Assembly (NCBI GenBank): GCA_034111045.1 | Contig: JAWUYA010000065.1 | Coordinates: forward strand, 1-64,000 | Reading direction: 5' to 3' | Source of the DNA: JALJPB01 sp034111045 | Lineage (GTDB): Bacteria; Pseudomonadota; Gammaproteobacteria; Enterobacterales; Alteromonadaceae | Length of the DNA: 64,000 nucleotides | Shown here: piece after piece, positions 54,720 through 64,000 of the stretch | Numbering within the stretch: position 1 is the first letter of the stretch | Layout of the letters: the number at the start of each line of letters is the position of its first letter | Notes under the pieces: model-generated | Database searches by the model: none | Seen by the model: the letters and a program-made list of their open reading frames with translations, nothing else | Told to the model about the DNA's origin: nothing | Position numbers and translations under genes: made by a program

Positions 54720-55943
54720 CTACTTACCTTGCATCACTGACGCCATATCCCACATTGGTGTGAATATACCTAAAGCTAAAACCAACACCATGCCAGCCAC
54801 TACCATCAATAACAAAGGCTCAATTCTGGCCGTTAGTCGGGATAAATCATAATCAACTTCACGTTCATAGTAATCTCCCACTTCTTCAAGCAGTTCATCA
54901 ACTTTGCCAGACTCTTCACCAACGGCAACCATTTGCAACACCAGGGGTGTAAATAATTGGCTGTTAACAGACGTTCTCAATAAACTTTCGCCGCTTTCAA
55001 TACTGGTCCTCATGGTTATTATTTTGTCACGCATATAAACATTATCTACAGCATCAGCGACTAAACTCAGTCCTGATGTCATTGGCAACCCCGCTTTAAG
55101 GACAATGGCCAAACTATGGGTAAAACGAGATAATATCGCTCGTTCAATAACGCTACCCAAAATAGGTAATTGTAACTTTACTCGGTCCCAACGATACATA
55201 CCCGCCTGGGTTTTTAAATAAGCACGTACACCAATTACTGATGCAAAACTGGCAACAATAATATACGGCCAATAATTAATAAAAAAGTTGGAGCTATTAA
55301 TTAATAGGGTCGTTGTAAAGGGTAAGTCAGCGCCCAATTTTGCAAACATTTTAGCAAACGTCGGGATTACAAAGATATTCAAAATTATAATGGCTGCAAT
55401 TAGCGCAGCAAGCACAAAACTAGGATAACGCATCGCTGCTTTTATGCGTTTTCGCGTTTCTTGTTCACGTGTAAAATAGGTGGCTAATTTAAGAAATGAG
55501 TTATCTAATTGACCCGTACTTTCACCCACATGAATAATAGAAACGAAAAGTGGTCCGAATACTTTAGGGTGTTGATTTAACGCTGAAGAAAGTCCATAAC
55601 CACCTTCTAGTTGAGAAGCAACCTCGGAGAGTGCTTGCTTTATTTTCTCACAAGCGCTTGACTCGGCTAACCCGTTAATAGCCCTTAAAATCGGTACTCC
55701 GGCGCGCATCAAAGCGTACATTTGACGACAAAGAATAATCAAATCGTCAAGTTTTACCGCATCTAAACCGAGTAAATTTGAAATATTGATGTTATTACTG
55801 GAGCCTTTTGTCTCTGCTAGCTTTATAACAATGATCTGTTGTTTGGCTAGTTGTTGCAGAGCAGCGTCGACATTAGTACTCTCAAGCCTACCTGCAACTT
55901 GATTTCCACTGGCATTTCTACCTTGGTATTTAAAGGCTGGCAT
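54720..55943 (-). CDS. mshG: MSHA pilus platform protein MshG
   Basis: MshG is the inner-membrane platform protein of the PilC/GspF family that couples the ATPase to pilin assembly. The 407 residues have two T2SSF domains (about 68-190 and 271-393), each followed by hydrophobic helices. Motifs include LCRQMYALMRAGVPILRAI and AVGEESGKVDELLEEVGDYYE. It is 5 bp after mshE. Confidence 0.94.
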   Translation of the reverse strand: MPAFKYQGRNASGNQVAGRLESTNVDAALQQLAKQQIIVIKLAETKGSSNNINISNLLGLDAVKLDDLIILCRQMYALMRAGVPILRAINGLAESSACEKIKQALSEVASQLEGGYGLSSALNQHPKVFGPLFVSIIHVGESTGQLDNSFLKLATYFTREQETRKRIKAAMRYPSFVLAALIAAIIILNIFVIPTFAKMFAKLGADLPFTTTLLINSSNFFINYWPYIIVASFASVIGVRAYLKTQAGMYRWDRVKLQLPILGSVIERAILSRFTHSLAIVLKAGLPMTSGLSLVADAVDNVYMRDKIITMRTSIESGESLLRTSVNSQLFTPLVLQMVAVGEESGKVDELLEEVGDYYEREVDYDLSRLTARIEPLLLMVVAGMVLVLALGIFTPMWDMASVMQGK

Positions 55944-55948
55944 AATAG

Positions 55949-57679
55949 TTAACTTTGTCCATGACTATCGGAGAAATCTTCAGTTTCAACTAAACGATGT
56001 ACTTCCTCAACAGTAGTCACTCCACTTTTTGCATAATCAAAAGCGGCATGAGCTAGGGGTTTAAAGCCTGGATGAGCTCTTGCATGTTTGGTAAAGCCTT
56101 CAGTATCATCCCGTTTTAATGCGGCAATCATAGATTCATTCATTTCTAACAGCTCAAATACCCCCATTCGACCTCGGTAACCAGTATATTGACAAGATTG
56201 ACAGCCTTTACCTTGCTTAAAATTAATATGATCCATATTGTGGCCGACAAGATGGGCCAGCCACAATTTATCTTGTGCGTTTGGCCGATAGTCAATTACA
56301 CAATGAACGCATATTCTGCGGATTAAGCGCTGAGCAATAATGGCTCTTAATGAACTCCCTACTAAGAACCCTGCGGCACCCATTTCAAGTAAACGCAATG
56401 CAGAGGTGATGGCATCATTGGTATGCAATGTAGATAACACTAAGTGACCGGTTAATGCACCTCGCAAACCTATTTCAACGGTTTCGTGATCCCGCATTTC
56501 GCCTATCATAAGAATATCAGGGTCTTGACGTAGTGCCGTTCGTAATACACTAGAGAAGGTTAAATCAATTTTATTATTAACTTGTACTTGGTTAATGCGG
56601 GGTATGCGATACTCTACAGGGTCTTCAACAGTAATAATTTTGTTACTAGCTTTGTTCAACTCACTCAAAGCAGCATAAAGCGTAGTGGTTTTACCGCTTC
56701 CCGTAGGCCCTGTAACCAACACCATACCATGGGGTCGATTAATTTGATGACGTATGCGCTTCATTAGTTCTTCTGGCATCCCTGTTTCATCAAAAGATAA
56801 CACCCCAGCGGATTGATCTAATAAACGCATAACGACTGACTCGCCATACTGTAGAGGCATAGTCGACATCCGCACATCTATGTTGTGACCTTTAATTATC
56901 AAATTAAAACGGCCATCTTGAGGTAAGCGCTTTTCAGATATGTCTAAGCCTGCCATCAACTTCAAGCGCAATGTCATCGCAGATGCTATGGTGTTTTCTT
57001 TTAAAATCGTCTCTTGTAGAATCCCATCAATACGCTGTCGAATACGTAATTGATTTACATCGGGTTCTATATGAATATCTGATGCGCGCATTTGTATCGC
57101 ATCTTCAAATACAGACTGCAATAATTTACCCACGGTGGCATCGCCACCTTCATCCATGAAGGTTGTATTTAATTGAAAATCACTGCCCTCTGCATATTCT
57201 TCTTCTAGTTGACTGGCAAAAGATTCAATATCAGCGGTACGACGATATAATCCATCAAAAGCGCCATACAATTGTGATTCCATCACCACGGCAAGTTTAA
57301 TTTTTTTAGGAGATAGCATCACTTCCAGTTGGTCTAAGCCATTTAAATCCGCAGGGTCGCTCATACCAATTAATACAGTATCACCTTGGTCTTCAATAAC
57401 TAAGGCGTGAAGACGACGGGCATGAACCTCAGGCAACAAACTGGCAATTTCAAGGGGAATACGTACTTGGCTAATATCTAAAAAGGGGACATCAAGTTGT
57501 CGAGCTAAAAATTCTAATAATTGTTTTTCTTTAATGTAGCCTAATTCAATCAGGGCATTGCCGATCTTTCGACCTTTGACTTTTTGACTATTAAGTGCAT
57601 CCATTAATTGTTCGTTACTGATAATATGCTCATGAACCAATAAATCGCCAAGGCGCATTTTTAATTTTGGTGCAGCCAT
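55949..57679 (-). CDS. mshE: MSHA pilus extension ATPase MshE
   Basis: MshE is the PilB/GspE-type ATPase driving pilus extension; in Vibrio its N-terminal domain binds cyclic di-GMP. The 576 residues include that N-terminal domain, a Walker A motif GPTGSGKTT near 323-331, an Asp box, a Walker B motif ILMIGEMRD and a zinc-binding tetracysteine region (CVHC and CQSC). The N-terminal RLGDLLVHEHIISNEQL and LARQLDVPFLDI match the c-di-GMP-binding MshEN layout, suggesting second-messenger control here too. Confidence 0.95.
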   Translation of the reverse strand: MAAPKLKMRLGDLLVHEHIISNEQLMDALNSQKVKGRKIGNALIELGYIKEKQLLEFLARQLDVPFLDISQVRIPLEIASLLPEVHARRLHALVIEDQGDTVLIGMSDPADLNGLDQLEVMLSPKKIKLAVVMESQLYGAFDGLYRRTADIESFASQLEEEYAEGSDFQLNTTFMDEGGDATVGKLLQSVFEDAIQMRASDIHIEPDVNQLRIRQRIDGILQETILKENTIASAMTLRLKLMAGLDISEKRLPQDGRFNLIIKGHNIDVRMSTMPLQYGESVVMRLLDQSAGVLSFDETGMPEELMKRIRHQINRPHGMVLVTGPTGSGKTTTLYAALSELNKASNKIITVEDPVEYRIPRINQVQVNNKIDLTFSSVLRTALRQDPDILMIGEMRDHETVEIGLRGALTGHLVLSTLHTNDAITSALRLLEMGAAGFLVGSSLRAIIAQRLIRRICVHCVIDYRPNAQDKLWLAHLVGHNMDHINFKQGKGCQSCQYTGYRGRMGVFELLEMNESMIAALKRDDTEGFTKHARAHPGFKPLAHAAFDYAKSGVTTVEEVHRLVETEDFSDSHGQS

Positions 57680-57681
57680 TA

Positions 57682-58767
57682 TTATTCTCCTAATTCCACT
57701 AGACGCTGACTGACAAATTGTCTGGTACTATTTGATAAATCTTGTTTACTTAATGCCTGATAATAGGCTTGTTTAGCCAATTTAAACTGACTCTCACTAT
57801 CATAAGCAATACCCAACCCCAACCACCAACGCCCTAGGTTTGCTTGTAGCTGTGTTAATCGGAGATAGGCTTTAATGGCAAATTGATATTGTTGGCTCGC
57901 TTGCGCTTGATTCGCTAACAAAGAGTGATATTGAATGTCATTAATGGCACTAAGTTCGGGATGAGCTTGTAACACTTCAAAAGCGGCTAAATTTTGTTGA
58001 AGTTTACTATGTATTTGTGCTTTTAAAAGGCGAAGTTCACTGTCATTGATATCAAGATGAATGCCTTGGGATAATAAATTCAAGGCTGCCTGGTAAGATT
58101 GACGGCCAAACCACAGCGCAGCCAACTGCTTTCGTGCATATTTATTGTTTGGTGAGATCAGTAATACCTCTTCAAATAATTGCTCCGCCTTGGTGATATT
58201 ATTATTGGCAACAGCCTCTTTCGCTCTATTTATTTTTTGTTTAGTTAACGTCTCAGGGGTTAGCTGCTTACGTGTGATCACCATACTCGATTGTTTGATT
58301 ATTTGAGTCTTTGGCATAGTAGTGGCAAGTTTTTGTGCCGTTACAGATGAATCGATCTGTAACGGCTTATTGACAACGGCTTTATCTGCAAACTGATTGT
58401 CAGCCTGGCTTACGGAAACGTTATCAGCAAGCGTTTCAGCTTTTGGGGCATTGGTGATCACCCTCTTTTTACTAAGGATAGTTTGAGTACTGATTTCCTT
58501 TGGTATCGTCGCTGATTTCAAAATAGACTGAGGTAAGCTGTCAACGTTAGTGCCTTTCTCTGACGCACTAGCTAACCGTTCATTTTCACTATATAAATAA
58601 AACATATACACAGCAGATAAAGTAATGACTACAGTGACAATAATCATTAATAGACTTTGATAAGGTGATTTTTTTGCATTCACAGCTATGGAAGTGGCCA
58701 CATTATCACTATGTGTCTCCCCTTGGCGTTGTTCTAAATCTTTTAACATTTGATTGATAACGCTCAA
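57682..58767 (-). CDS. mshN: MSHA biogenesis TPR protein MshN
   Basis: MshN is a bitopic inner-membrane protein with periplasmic TPR repeats. The 361 residues start MSVINQMLKDLEQRQG, typical for the family, then one transmembrane helix (about 37-57). A threonine/lysine-rich linker follows, with several TPR motifs from about residue 185 (AEQLFEEVLLISPNNKYARK). Its ATG overlaps the end of mshM by 4 bp, and it is 2 bp before mshE. Confidence 0.9.
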   Translation of the reverse strand: MSVINQMLKDLEQRQGETHSDNVATSIAVNAKKSPYQSLLMIIVTVVITLSAVYMFYLYSENERLASASEKGTNVDSLPQSILKSATIPKEISTQTILSKKRVITNAPKAETLADNVSVSQADNQFADKAVVNKPLQIDSSVTAQKLATTMPKTQIIKQSSMVITRKQLTPETLTKQKINRAKEAVANNNITKAEQLFEEVLLISPNNKYARKQLAALWFGRQSYQAALNLLSQGIHLDINDSELRLLKAQIHSKLQQNLAAFEVLQAHPELSAINDIQYHSLLANQAQASQQYQFAIKAYLRLTQLQANLGRWWLGLGIAYDSESQFKLAKQAYYQALSKQDLSNSTRQFVSQRLVELGE

Positions 58768-59705
58768 TCTATTTCTCCATTAAAATAGTCTGTAGCTAAA
58801 TAATCCACACCTAAATAAATAATGATCACTAGTAGTACTAAGCTCACGGCAGACATAGTTCTCACCTTTGATTTTAAGGTTAACGACCAAGACCCTTTGG
58901 TCTCTTCAGTATCATTTATTGCTGCTTTTAAGTGACAATGAGTGATTTTATATTGTCCCTGGCCATAGGCAAGCATCAATATTTTATGGCATAAAACATT
59001 GACCAAACGTGGAATACCTTTACTCGCTTTGGCTAACTTTTTAGTGATAAAGGGTGAAAATAGAGTTTCTCCTTGGTAACCTGCTATTTGTAACCTGTGA
59101 TTTATATAGTAATGAATTTCGTCAACCGTTAACGCTCTCAATTGATATGAAAAAGTAATCCTCTGCCTTAACTGACGAAATTTCTGCTCACTGAGCGTTT
59201 GATCAAGCTCAGGCTGAGCAAATAACACCACTTGTAGTAATTTTCGTGTTTCAGTTTCTAAATTTGTGAATAGTCTCAAAGCTTCTAAGCTTTCAACAGG
59301 AAGAGCCTGCGCCTCATCTAAAATCAAAACCACTGAATGCCCTTTACCATGCAAAGCCAATAGCCGCTCTTGTATACGTTGGGTTAATAGCTGTGTAGAC
59401 ATAGATTGTGCTTTTTTAACATCTAACTCTACCGCTACCGCTCTGCGCAATTCATCAGGTTTTAAATAAGGGTTAGGGATATACGCTGTAACAAAATGTG
59501 CTGGAATATCATTTAATAATTTACGGCATAAGAGTGTTTTACCCGTACCGACTTCACCCACAACTTTTATAAATCCTTCGCCAGTTTTTAAGGCGGTTAA
59601 CAAAACGTCCAACGCCTCTTTATGTGACTCTAACCCTAAATAAAATTGGGTATTTGGCGTTAAGGTGAAAGGTAACTCCCTTAAGCCAAAATGATACAAG
59701 TACAT
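58764..59705 (-). CDS. mshM: MSHA biogenesis ATPase MshM
   Basis: MshM is an ExeA/GspA-like AAA+ ATPase thought to help secretin assembly or localisation. The 313 residues have a Walker A motif GEVGTGKT (50-57), a Walker B motif VVLILDEAQ and an arginine-rich sensor region (LRQRITFSYQL). A single C-terminal transmembrane helix (about 283-303) follows, and only a short periplasmic tail. It lies 70 bp after mshL. Confidence 0.93.
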   Translation of the reverse strand: MYLYHFGLRELPFTLTPNTQFYLGLESHKEALDVLLTALKTGEGFIKVVGEVGTGKTLLCRKLLNDIPAHFVTAYIPNPYLKPDELRRAVAVELDVKKAQSMSTQLLTQRIQERLLALHGKGHSVVLILDEAQALPVESLEALRLFTNLETETRKLLQVVLFAQPELDQTLSEQKFRQLRQRITFSYQLRALTVDEIHYYINHRLQIAGYQGETLFSPFITKKLAKASKGIPRLVNVLCHKILMLAYGQGQYKITHCHLKAAINDTEETKGSWSLTLKSKVRTMSAVSLVLLVIIIYLGVDYLATDYFNGEID

Positions 59706-59775
59706 ATAATTAACACCTGATTTTATTTACTAAATTGGTCGCTAATTTAGTATGAATAGTGGTTTTATTTCACTT

Positions 59776-61440
59776 TTATTTTTTCTCAAAAATATCATCT
59801 TCTGGGAACCATTCTTTGAGAAGTAAACGGGCATCTTGTAACTGATTTTTCCAAGTATCTTGGCCAACCACAATCGGCTTCAACATGATCACTAACTCTG
59901 TTTTACGTTTTTTTTGGTTTTTACTTTTAAATAATTCACCCAAAAATGGAATATCTCCAAGGAAGGGGGTTTTTGATTCTACTTCAACATTGCGTGTTTC
60001 GATTAGACCTCCAATAACAACAATTTCACCAGATTGGGCTTTAATGATGGTATCAGACTCGCGCACACTACTTTGTGCCAACGGTAAAATAATTTCTTCA
60101 TTGCCGAGTTGAATTACTTTATTTTGCTCGTCAGTTACAGTAACCGATGGGTGAACATGAAGAATGACCGAACCAGAGGAATCAATTTGCGGGGTAACAT
60201 CTAAAGCAATACCGGAGAAAAATGGCGTTAACTGAATTTCAGGTGTGGTAGTTGTCGATGTCCCTGTGGTGGTGGTACTTGCCACTTCGGTAACAAAATA
60301 TTCATCTTCTCCTACTTTAATCACCGCCTTTTGGTTATTAGTAACAGTAATTCTAGGACTGGAGAGTACTTGCACATTGCCTTGTGTTTCAAGTAATTCA
60401 ATGACACCACTAAAGTCTTGATTTTGAAGACCAATAGTGGTCGTGCCTCCGGCTAAAGCTGAGATAGCATTGCCCGCTATATTACCCGCAGTAGAGAAAG
60501 AAAGATCTGTACTACCAATACTTCCTAATACCTGATCCCATTTCACTCCTTGCTGGTAATCATCATTGAGCGTAACTTCCATTATTTTCGCTTCGATGAT
60601 GACCTGGCGCCTAAGATGAGTTTGAGTATCATTAACAAATTTTTTCACTGCTTTAATTTCTTGCGGTAATGCTCGTACCGTCACTAAACCCGCCTGAGGT
60701 GAAACAATCACTCGTCGACCATTTTCTCTACCAATGAGTGCTTCTAATGTCTTTTCTAACTCTTGCCAAAAATCTGATTCATTTTCTGTTTGAATATTAA
60801 TACCACTACTCATATTTTGAGAATTCTGGCTATTTGAACTATTTGAGCGGTTGTTATTACTGTTATTACTGCCTCCGCTACTGCCATTATTGGTATCTTT
60901 TTCTGATACGCCACCGGAATTTATAGTGGTGGTGGATTGACCAAAACGTTTGATAAATAAGTAATTCAGAGAGATGGTTTCGGTGCGCATGCCAGCTGGA
61001 TAAACTTGAATAACTTTGTTGTGCCGACTAATTTGATAACCATAAAGCTCTTCAATCACATTAAGTGCTTCATCAATAGTCACTTCTTTTAAATTTAATG
61101 TAATTTCGCCACTGACATCTGGGTGCACAGCTATACTATAGGGTGAGTCTTCAACAATAGCAGCAAAAAAACTTTTAGCTGCTACATTATTAGCCGTAAT
61201 CTCTAAACGTTTTTCAGACAACAAACCTTGTTTTGCTTGTGCAAAATTTTGCTGCATTAACTCTTGCTGTATATCAACAGGTACATAAGATAAAGCTGTT
61301 GGTGCTTGTAATTGCTCTGTTTCAAAGATTGCTTGATCCAATGATTTTTTCATAAAATCAGCTGGTTTTGGTGCAGATTGACAACCTATAAGAACTAATA
61401 AGCAAAAACTAAGAGCCAGGCTAACTTTTATTTGTTTCAT
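59776..61440 (-). CDS. mshL: MSHA pilus outer-membrane secretin MshL
   Basis: MshL forms the outer-membrane secretin pore through which the pilus passes. The 554 residues have a lipobox LIGC (Cys20), a STN/N0-like domain, an N1 ring-building domain, and the secretin core with VQVLSSPRITVTNNQKAVIKVG and VVIGGLIETRNVE. Two low-complexity insertions stand out: an Asn/Ser/Gly linker (about residues 175-220) and a Thr-rich stretch. Lipidation suggests it may self-pilot to the outer membrane. Confidence 0.95.
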   Translation of the reverse strand: MKQIKVSLALSFCLLVLIGCQSAPKPADFMKKSLDQAIFETEQLQAPTALSYVPVDIQQELMQQNFAQAKQGLLSEKRLEITANNVAAKSFFAAIVEDSPYSIAVHPDVSGEITLNLKEVTIDEALNVIEELYGYQISRHNKVIQVYPAGMRTETISLNYLFIKRFGQSTTTINSGGVSEKDTNNGSSGGSNNSNNNRSNSSNSQNSQNMSSGINIQTENESDFWQELEKTLEALIGRENGRRVIVSPQAGLVTVRALPQEIKAVKKFVNDTQTHLRRQVIIEAKIMEVTLNDDYQQGVKWDQVLGSIGSTDLSFSTAGNIAGNAISALAGGTTTIGLQNQDFSGVIELLETQGNVQVLSSPRITVTNNQKAVIKVGEDEYFVTEVASTTTTGTSTTTTPEIQLTPFFSGIALDVTPQIDSSGSVILHVHPSVTVTDEQNKVIQLGNEEIILPLAQSSVRESDTIIKAQSGEIVVIGGLIETRNVEVESKTPFLGDIPFLGELFKSKNQKKRKTELVIMLKPIVVGQDTWKNQLQDARLLLKEWFPEDDIFEKK

Positions 61441-61534
61441 TTAATATTTACCACTTATTGCTACTTTATATCTATAACCATCATAACTCTAGGCATTATG
61501 AATACTCATAGATGTATATTTATTTGATTTTTAG

Positions 61535-61903
61535 TTATTTTTTTACTATCGATGAAAATATTGATAGTTTGAGCCGTTTATCTGATGAACGTAAAACCAC
61601 ACTATCATCATTTACTGCCACTAAGCGATACTCGCCAATATAATCATTTACCTGTAATACCATGCCATTAATAATAGCGGTATGGGTTTTCTCCCCATAA
61701 CTTCCATGAAAAATACTTTGTAAAACTAAGTTTTTAGCCACTTTTACTACCTTAGACTGCTTTGAGCCAAAGAGTGGTTTAGTTGGATCTACTCCTGTTA
61801 GGTTAGATGTAGCACCATAACTTGGTAAAACAGCAAGTATAAGTAATATACTGCCAATAATTATCCGCTGACTTTTAACTAAGTTAACCACTATTAAATT
61901 CAC
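61535..61903 (-). CDS. mshK: MSHA biogenesis protein MshK
   Basis: MshK is a small PilP/GspC-like periplasmic protein. The 122 residues start with a signal or anchor segment ending SYGATS. The conserved DPTKPLFG follows, then LQSIFHGSYGEKTHTAIINGMVLQVND, the HR-like beta domain. It lies between mshJ and mshL with gaps of 43 bp and 94 bp. Confidence 0.88.
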   Translation of the reverse strand: MNLIVVNLVKSQRIIIGSILLILAVLPSYGATSNLTGVDPTKPLFGSKQSKVVKVAKNLVLQSIFHGSYGEKTHTAIINGMVLQVNDYIGEYRLVAVNDDSVVLRSSDKRLKLSIFSSIVKK

Positions 61904-61946
61904 CTTTTAATACCCACTTCATACTAATAACTTTCACATCAATAAA

Positions 61947-62678
61947 CTACACACCAATAAACTCAGGATCCGTACTTAAGCTATAGATTTCTACTTCTAA
62001 CTCACTCATTGGGTATTCAAGTAATTGGTAATGAAATCTTTGCCAAAAGAATGTCCATGACAAATCTTCTAACTGTGATAAATAATCCCTTAATTGAAAA
62101 TATCGTCCTGTTAGTTTTAATCTAATACTATGGCGATAAAGACCTAACGAAACAGAGTCATTGAGATCAGGTGTGATTAATGCCTTGCTCTGATCATCAA
62201 TTTTAGCTTTATCTTTTGCTTCAGTTGGCTCATCATCAACTGTATTGGTTAATAATATAGGCTCTACCGGCATGACTTCAAAAGACACAAGCTTCACGCC
62301 TTGTTGTAAGTTTAATAGCGCTAATAAAGCATGACGCATTTGAATAGGATCAATTAAATCAGATGTTAGTTTGAATAAGTTTTCATCGACATTGAGTAAT
62401 TTTTTCTCATAGTGGTCAATTTGCTGTTTGATGGCAATGTTAGGATCGTTTAATAACGCTTTATCTAACAATACAATTGAGCTAGCCGTTTTTTTGTTAG
62501 CCGCGGAAAGTTGAATGATCTTGGTGTTTTGTGTTTGTACCAAGGCTAAATTGTCTTCGACAAAACCAGTAAATATCACCATAAAAGAAACGATAATACC
62601 GATTATCAATACCAGGTATTGTTCACGGATGGTTAACGTTAAGTATTTCTCTGAGTATGCTTGCCATTGCTCATGCAT
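61947..62678 (-). CDS. mshJ: MSHA biogenesis protein MshJ (PilO-like)
   Basis: MshJ resembles PilO/GspM alignment-complex proteins. The 243 residues have a cytoplasmic start (WQAYSEKYLTLTIREQY), a transmembrane helix (about 22-42), a coiled-coil-like stretch and a ferredoxin-like C-terminal domain ending LSWTFFWQRFHYQLLEYPMSELEVEIYS. Family conservation is low, but position between the PilN-like gene and mshK supports the name. It starts 2 bp after its neighbour. Confidence 0.88.
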   Translation of the reverse strand: MHEQWQAYSEKYLTLTIREQYLVLIIGIIVSFMVIFTGFVEDNLALVQTQNTKIIQLSAANKKTASSIVLLDKALLNDPNIAIKQQIDHYEKKLLNVDENLFKLTSDLIDPIQMRHALLALLNLQQGVKLVSFEVMPVEPILLTNTVDDEPTEAKDKAKIDDQSKALITPDLNDSVSLGLYRHSIRLKLTGRYFQLRDYLSQLEDLSWTFFWQRFHYQLLEYPMSELEVEIYSLSTDPEFIGV

Positions 62679-62680
62679 TA

Positions 62681-63280
62681 TTATTTAATCTCAGTTGTGG
62701 TGGTACTAACCACAAAATCAGTAAAATTACTGTCGTTTTCACTCAGGCTAAAATGACTAAAGACTTTACCCGATAAAACAGAGGATGACTCAAACAAGTT
62801 TAGCCAAGCGGGAACGGCTTCCGGTGTTCTTGCCATACCGGAGAAAGTTAACTCGCCGTGATCGATAATCATCTGCTGTAAACTAATATTTTCATCATGC
62901 ATATCAGACAAGTCTGTCATTGCCTTTGCAAAGCCTGCAATATAAGTAGTATTGGGATTGATAAGTTCTTTATACAACGCTTGCTTATTTGCCATGACCA
63001 ACTTTAATGTAGCCAACTTGCTAGCAACAACGAGATTAGGCTTATGTAGTCGAATTTTATTTTCTAAATTATCTGATCTTTCATCTTGTTTTGCTTTGAT
63101 TTTATTCAAATAAATTAACTGTTCTGTACCTTTATTGGCTTGATTTTGAATAATAAATACCGAAAGTATCATCAAACAAATCACCACAACCCAACTTATC
63201 AACACGCGTTTTAAGGTTAACAGCGCTTTTTTAGTATATAACTCTGCCTGTAATAAGTTAATGCTATTTTTATGACTCAT
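62681..63280 (-). CDS. PilN-like MSHA biogenesis protein (MshI2 type)
   Basis: This is a PilN-like bitopic protein of the pilus alignment complex, annotated as MshI2 in Shewanella-type loci. The 199 residues begin KNSINLLQAELYTKK, the INLL motif that PilN-type proteins use to bind their PilM partner. A transmembrane helix (about 29-46), a coiled coil and a small C-terminal domain follow. It overlaps mshI by 11 bp. The absence of a separate Vibrio symbol makes naming uncertain, not the family. Confidence 0.86.
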   Translation of the reverse strand: MSHKNSINLLQAELYTKKALLTLKRVLISWVVVICLMILSVFIIQNQANKGTEQLIYLNKIKAKQDERSDNLENKIRLHKPNLVVASKLATLKLVMANKQALYKELINPNTTYIAGFAKAMTDLSDMHDENISLQQMIIDHGELTFSGMARTPEAVPAWLNLFESSSVLSGKVFSHFSLSENDSNFTDFVVSTTTTEIK

Positions 63281-64000
63281 CCACTTGCTCCAAGTTATTC
63301 AGCAAACTTGCACCTATGGCTGTAGCGTATTTTCGCTGACCTTGGTGCGGCTCAGGCAAAGCTAATAACCGCACTGAAATATCAGTATTTAGAGCTAATT
63401 TTTCCAACAAATATTGTTCATTATCCATTGGCACAATAACTTCAATACATATTATAGGTGACTGCTTTAAGTGACGCTCAAAATAATCTGTTGAGCGTTG
63501 AATCTCTAGACTAAGATTATCAACCGTGCCCATTGCCAATTCTTGCTGACTTTGTTGAGAAATTTGAGAAAAACCACGCAGGCGTCGATGAAAATACAAA
63601 ACGCCGTTTTTTATAATCAATAAGACTATCTCTTCATTCGGTTGCTGACAAACAAGTAAAATCGCATCCTTTTGTTTGGGCACTAAACTGACAAACGCAA
63701 ATACTTCAGTACTGATAATAGACAAGTTCAGCGCATTTTTGTTAATGGAGTCCACTATAGCCTTTAAAAAAAATTTTGAAACACAGACAACATTAACTTT
63801 GGCATTTACACCAGCCAAGGTCGGTCCGTCAAAATAATCGACGATCATGTCGTCAACAGCAATACTAACTAACTCTCTCACTTGCCATTTTAAAGCCGCG
63901 ACAACCTCATTCATAGGAACATTAGGTTTGTCTACCTGCACAAGTTGATAATGAGAAGAAGGTAAAACAATTTGGCAGTTGCCTGAGAATTTATATTCAG
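63270..64000 (-). CDS. mshI: MSHA biogenesis protein MshI, PilM-like (5' end outside window)
   Basis: MshI is the cytoplasmic PilM-like actin-fold component of the MSHA pilus machine. The frame is open to the right edge and no convincing start is inside the window. The visible region upstream of a GTG at 63941, HYQLVQVDKPNVP, matches the family, so the gene continues beyond 64000. Conserved segments include the substrate-loop-like AALKWQVRELV and LSLEIQRSTDYFERH. About 243 codons are visible, roughly three quarters of the usual length. Confidence 0.9.
   Translation of the reverse strand, partial: EYKFSGNCQIVLPSSHYQLVQVDKPNVPMNEVVAALKWQVRELVSIAVDDMIVDYFDGPTLAGVNAKVNVVCVSKFFLKAIVDSINKNALNLSIISTEVFAFVSLVPKQKDAILLVCQQPNEEIVLLIIKNGVLYFHRRLRGFSQISQQSQQELAMGTVDNLSLEIQRSTDYFERHLKQSPIICIEVIVPMDNEQYLLEKLALNTDISVRLLALPEPHQGQRKYATAIGASLLNNLEQVDES

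Overview
The window looks like a chromosomal core segment of an AT-rich marine gammaproteobacterium of the order Alteromonadales, most likely Colwellia or a close relative. This placement is inferred from gene content, low GC and the arrangement of a mannose-sensitive haemagglutinin (MSHA) type IV pilus locus beside mreBCD. No rRNA, tRNA, CRISPR, prophage or intact insertion sequence was seen. Almost every gene belongs to a well-known family.

Layout. 1-6600: 3' end of an unidentified gene, then gltBD (glutamate synthase) ending at a bidirectional terminator. 6777-11292: rsmI facing away from lpoA-yraN-diaA-dolP (rRNA methylation, peptidoglycan synthesis, replication initiation, outer-membrane quality control). 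11338-17728 (minus): zapE, then rplM-rpsI, then petABC (cytochrome bc1) and sspA-sspB. 17897-20977: zapG, degQ, degS. 21100-25827 (minus): mlaFEDCB-ibaG-murA, retrograde phospholipid transport plus peptidoglycan precursor synthesis. 26148-35666: yrbG-kdsD-kdsC-lptC-lptA-lptB-rpoN-hpf-ptsN-rapZ-ptsO-mgtE (Kdo/LPS biogenesis, sigma-54 and the nitrogen-PTS branch). 35758-40308: pmbA (tldE), darP, tldD and a nitrilase-family amidase. 40295-49115 (minus): yhdP, rng, maf, mreDCB. 49295-64000 (minus): the MSHA pilus locus, from mshI at the right edge through mshJ-K-L-M-N-E-G-F, an 833 bp non-coding gap, then pilin genes mshB-A-C-D-O-P.

Many neighbouring genes touch or overlap by 1-35 bp (TAATG and ATGA junctions), which implies tightly coupled operons. 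Several starts were moved downstream of the longest possible ORF because of signal peptides, prepilin leaders, Shine-Dalgarno spacing or family conservation.

The least ordinary observation is that mshQ, normally a very large gene between mshP and mreB, is reduced to a 486 bp remnant. Its start codon and a signal-peptide-like segment survive directly after mshP. A recognisable C-terminal YRGNDRIIY motif also survives, in the same frame, but its expected tryptophan codon is a stop and the middle is deleted and frameshifted. The other unusual area is the mshF-mshB gap, which carries heptanucleotide tandem repeats, two perfect 14 bp palindromes and an extended -10 element that may control the pilin genes. 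I found no convincing evidence of a wholly new biological system.
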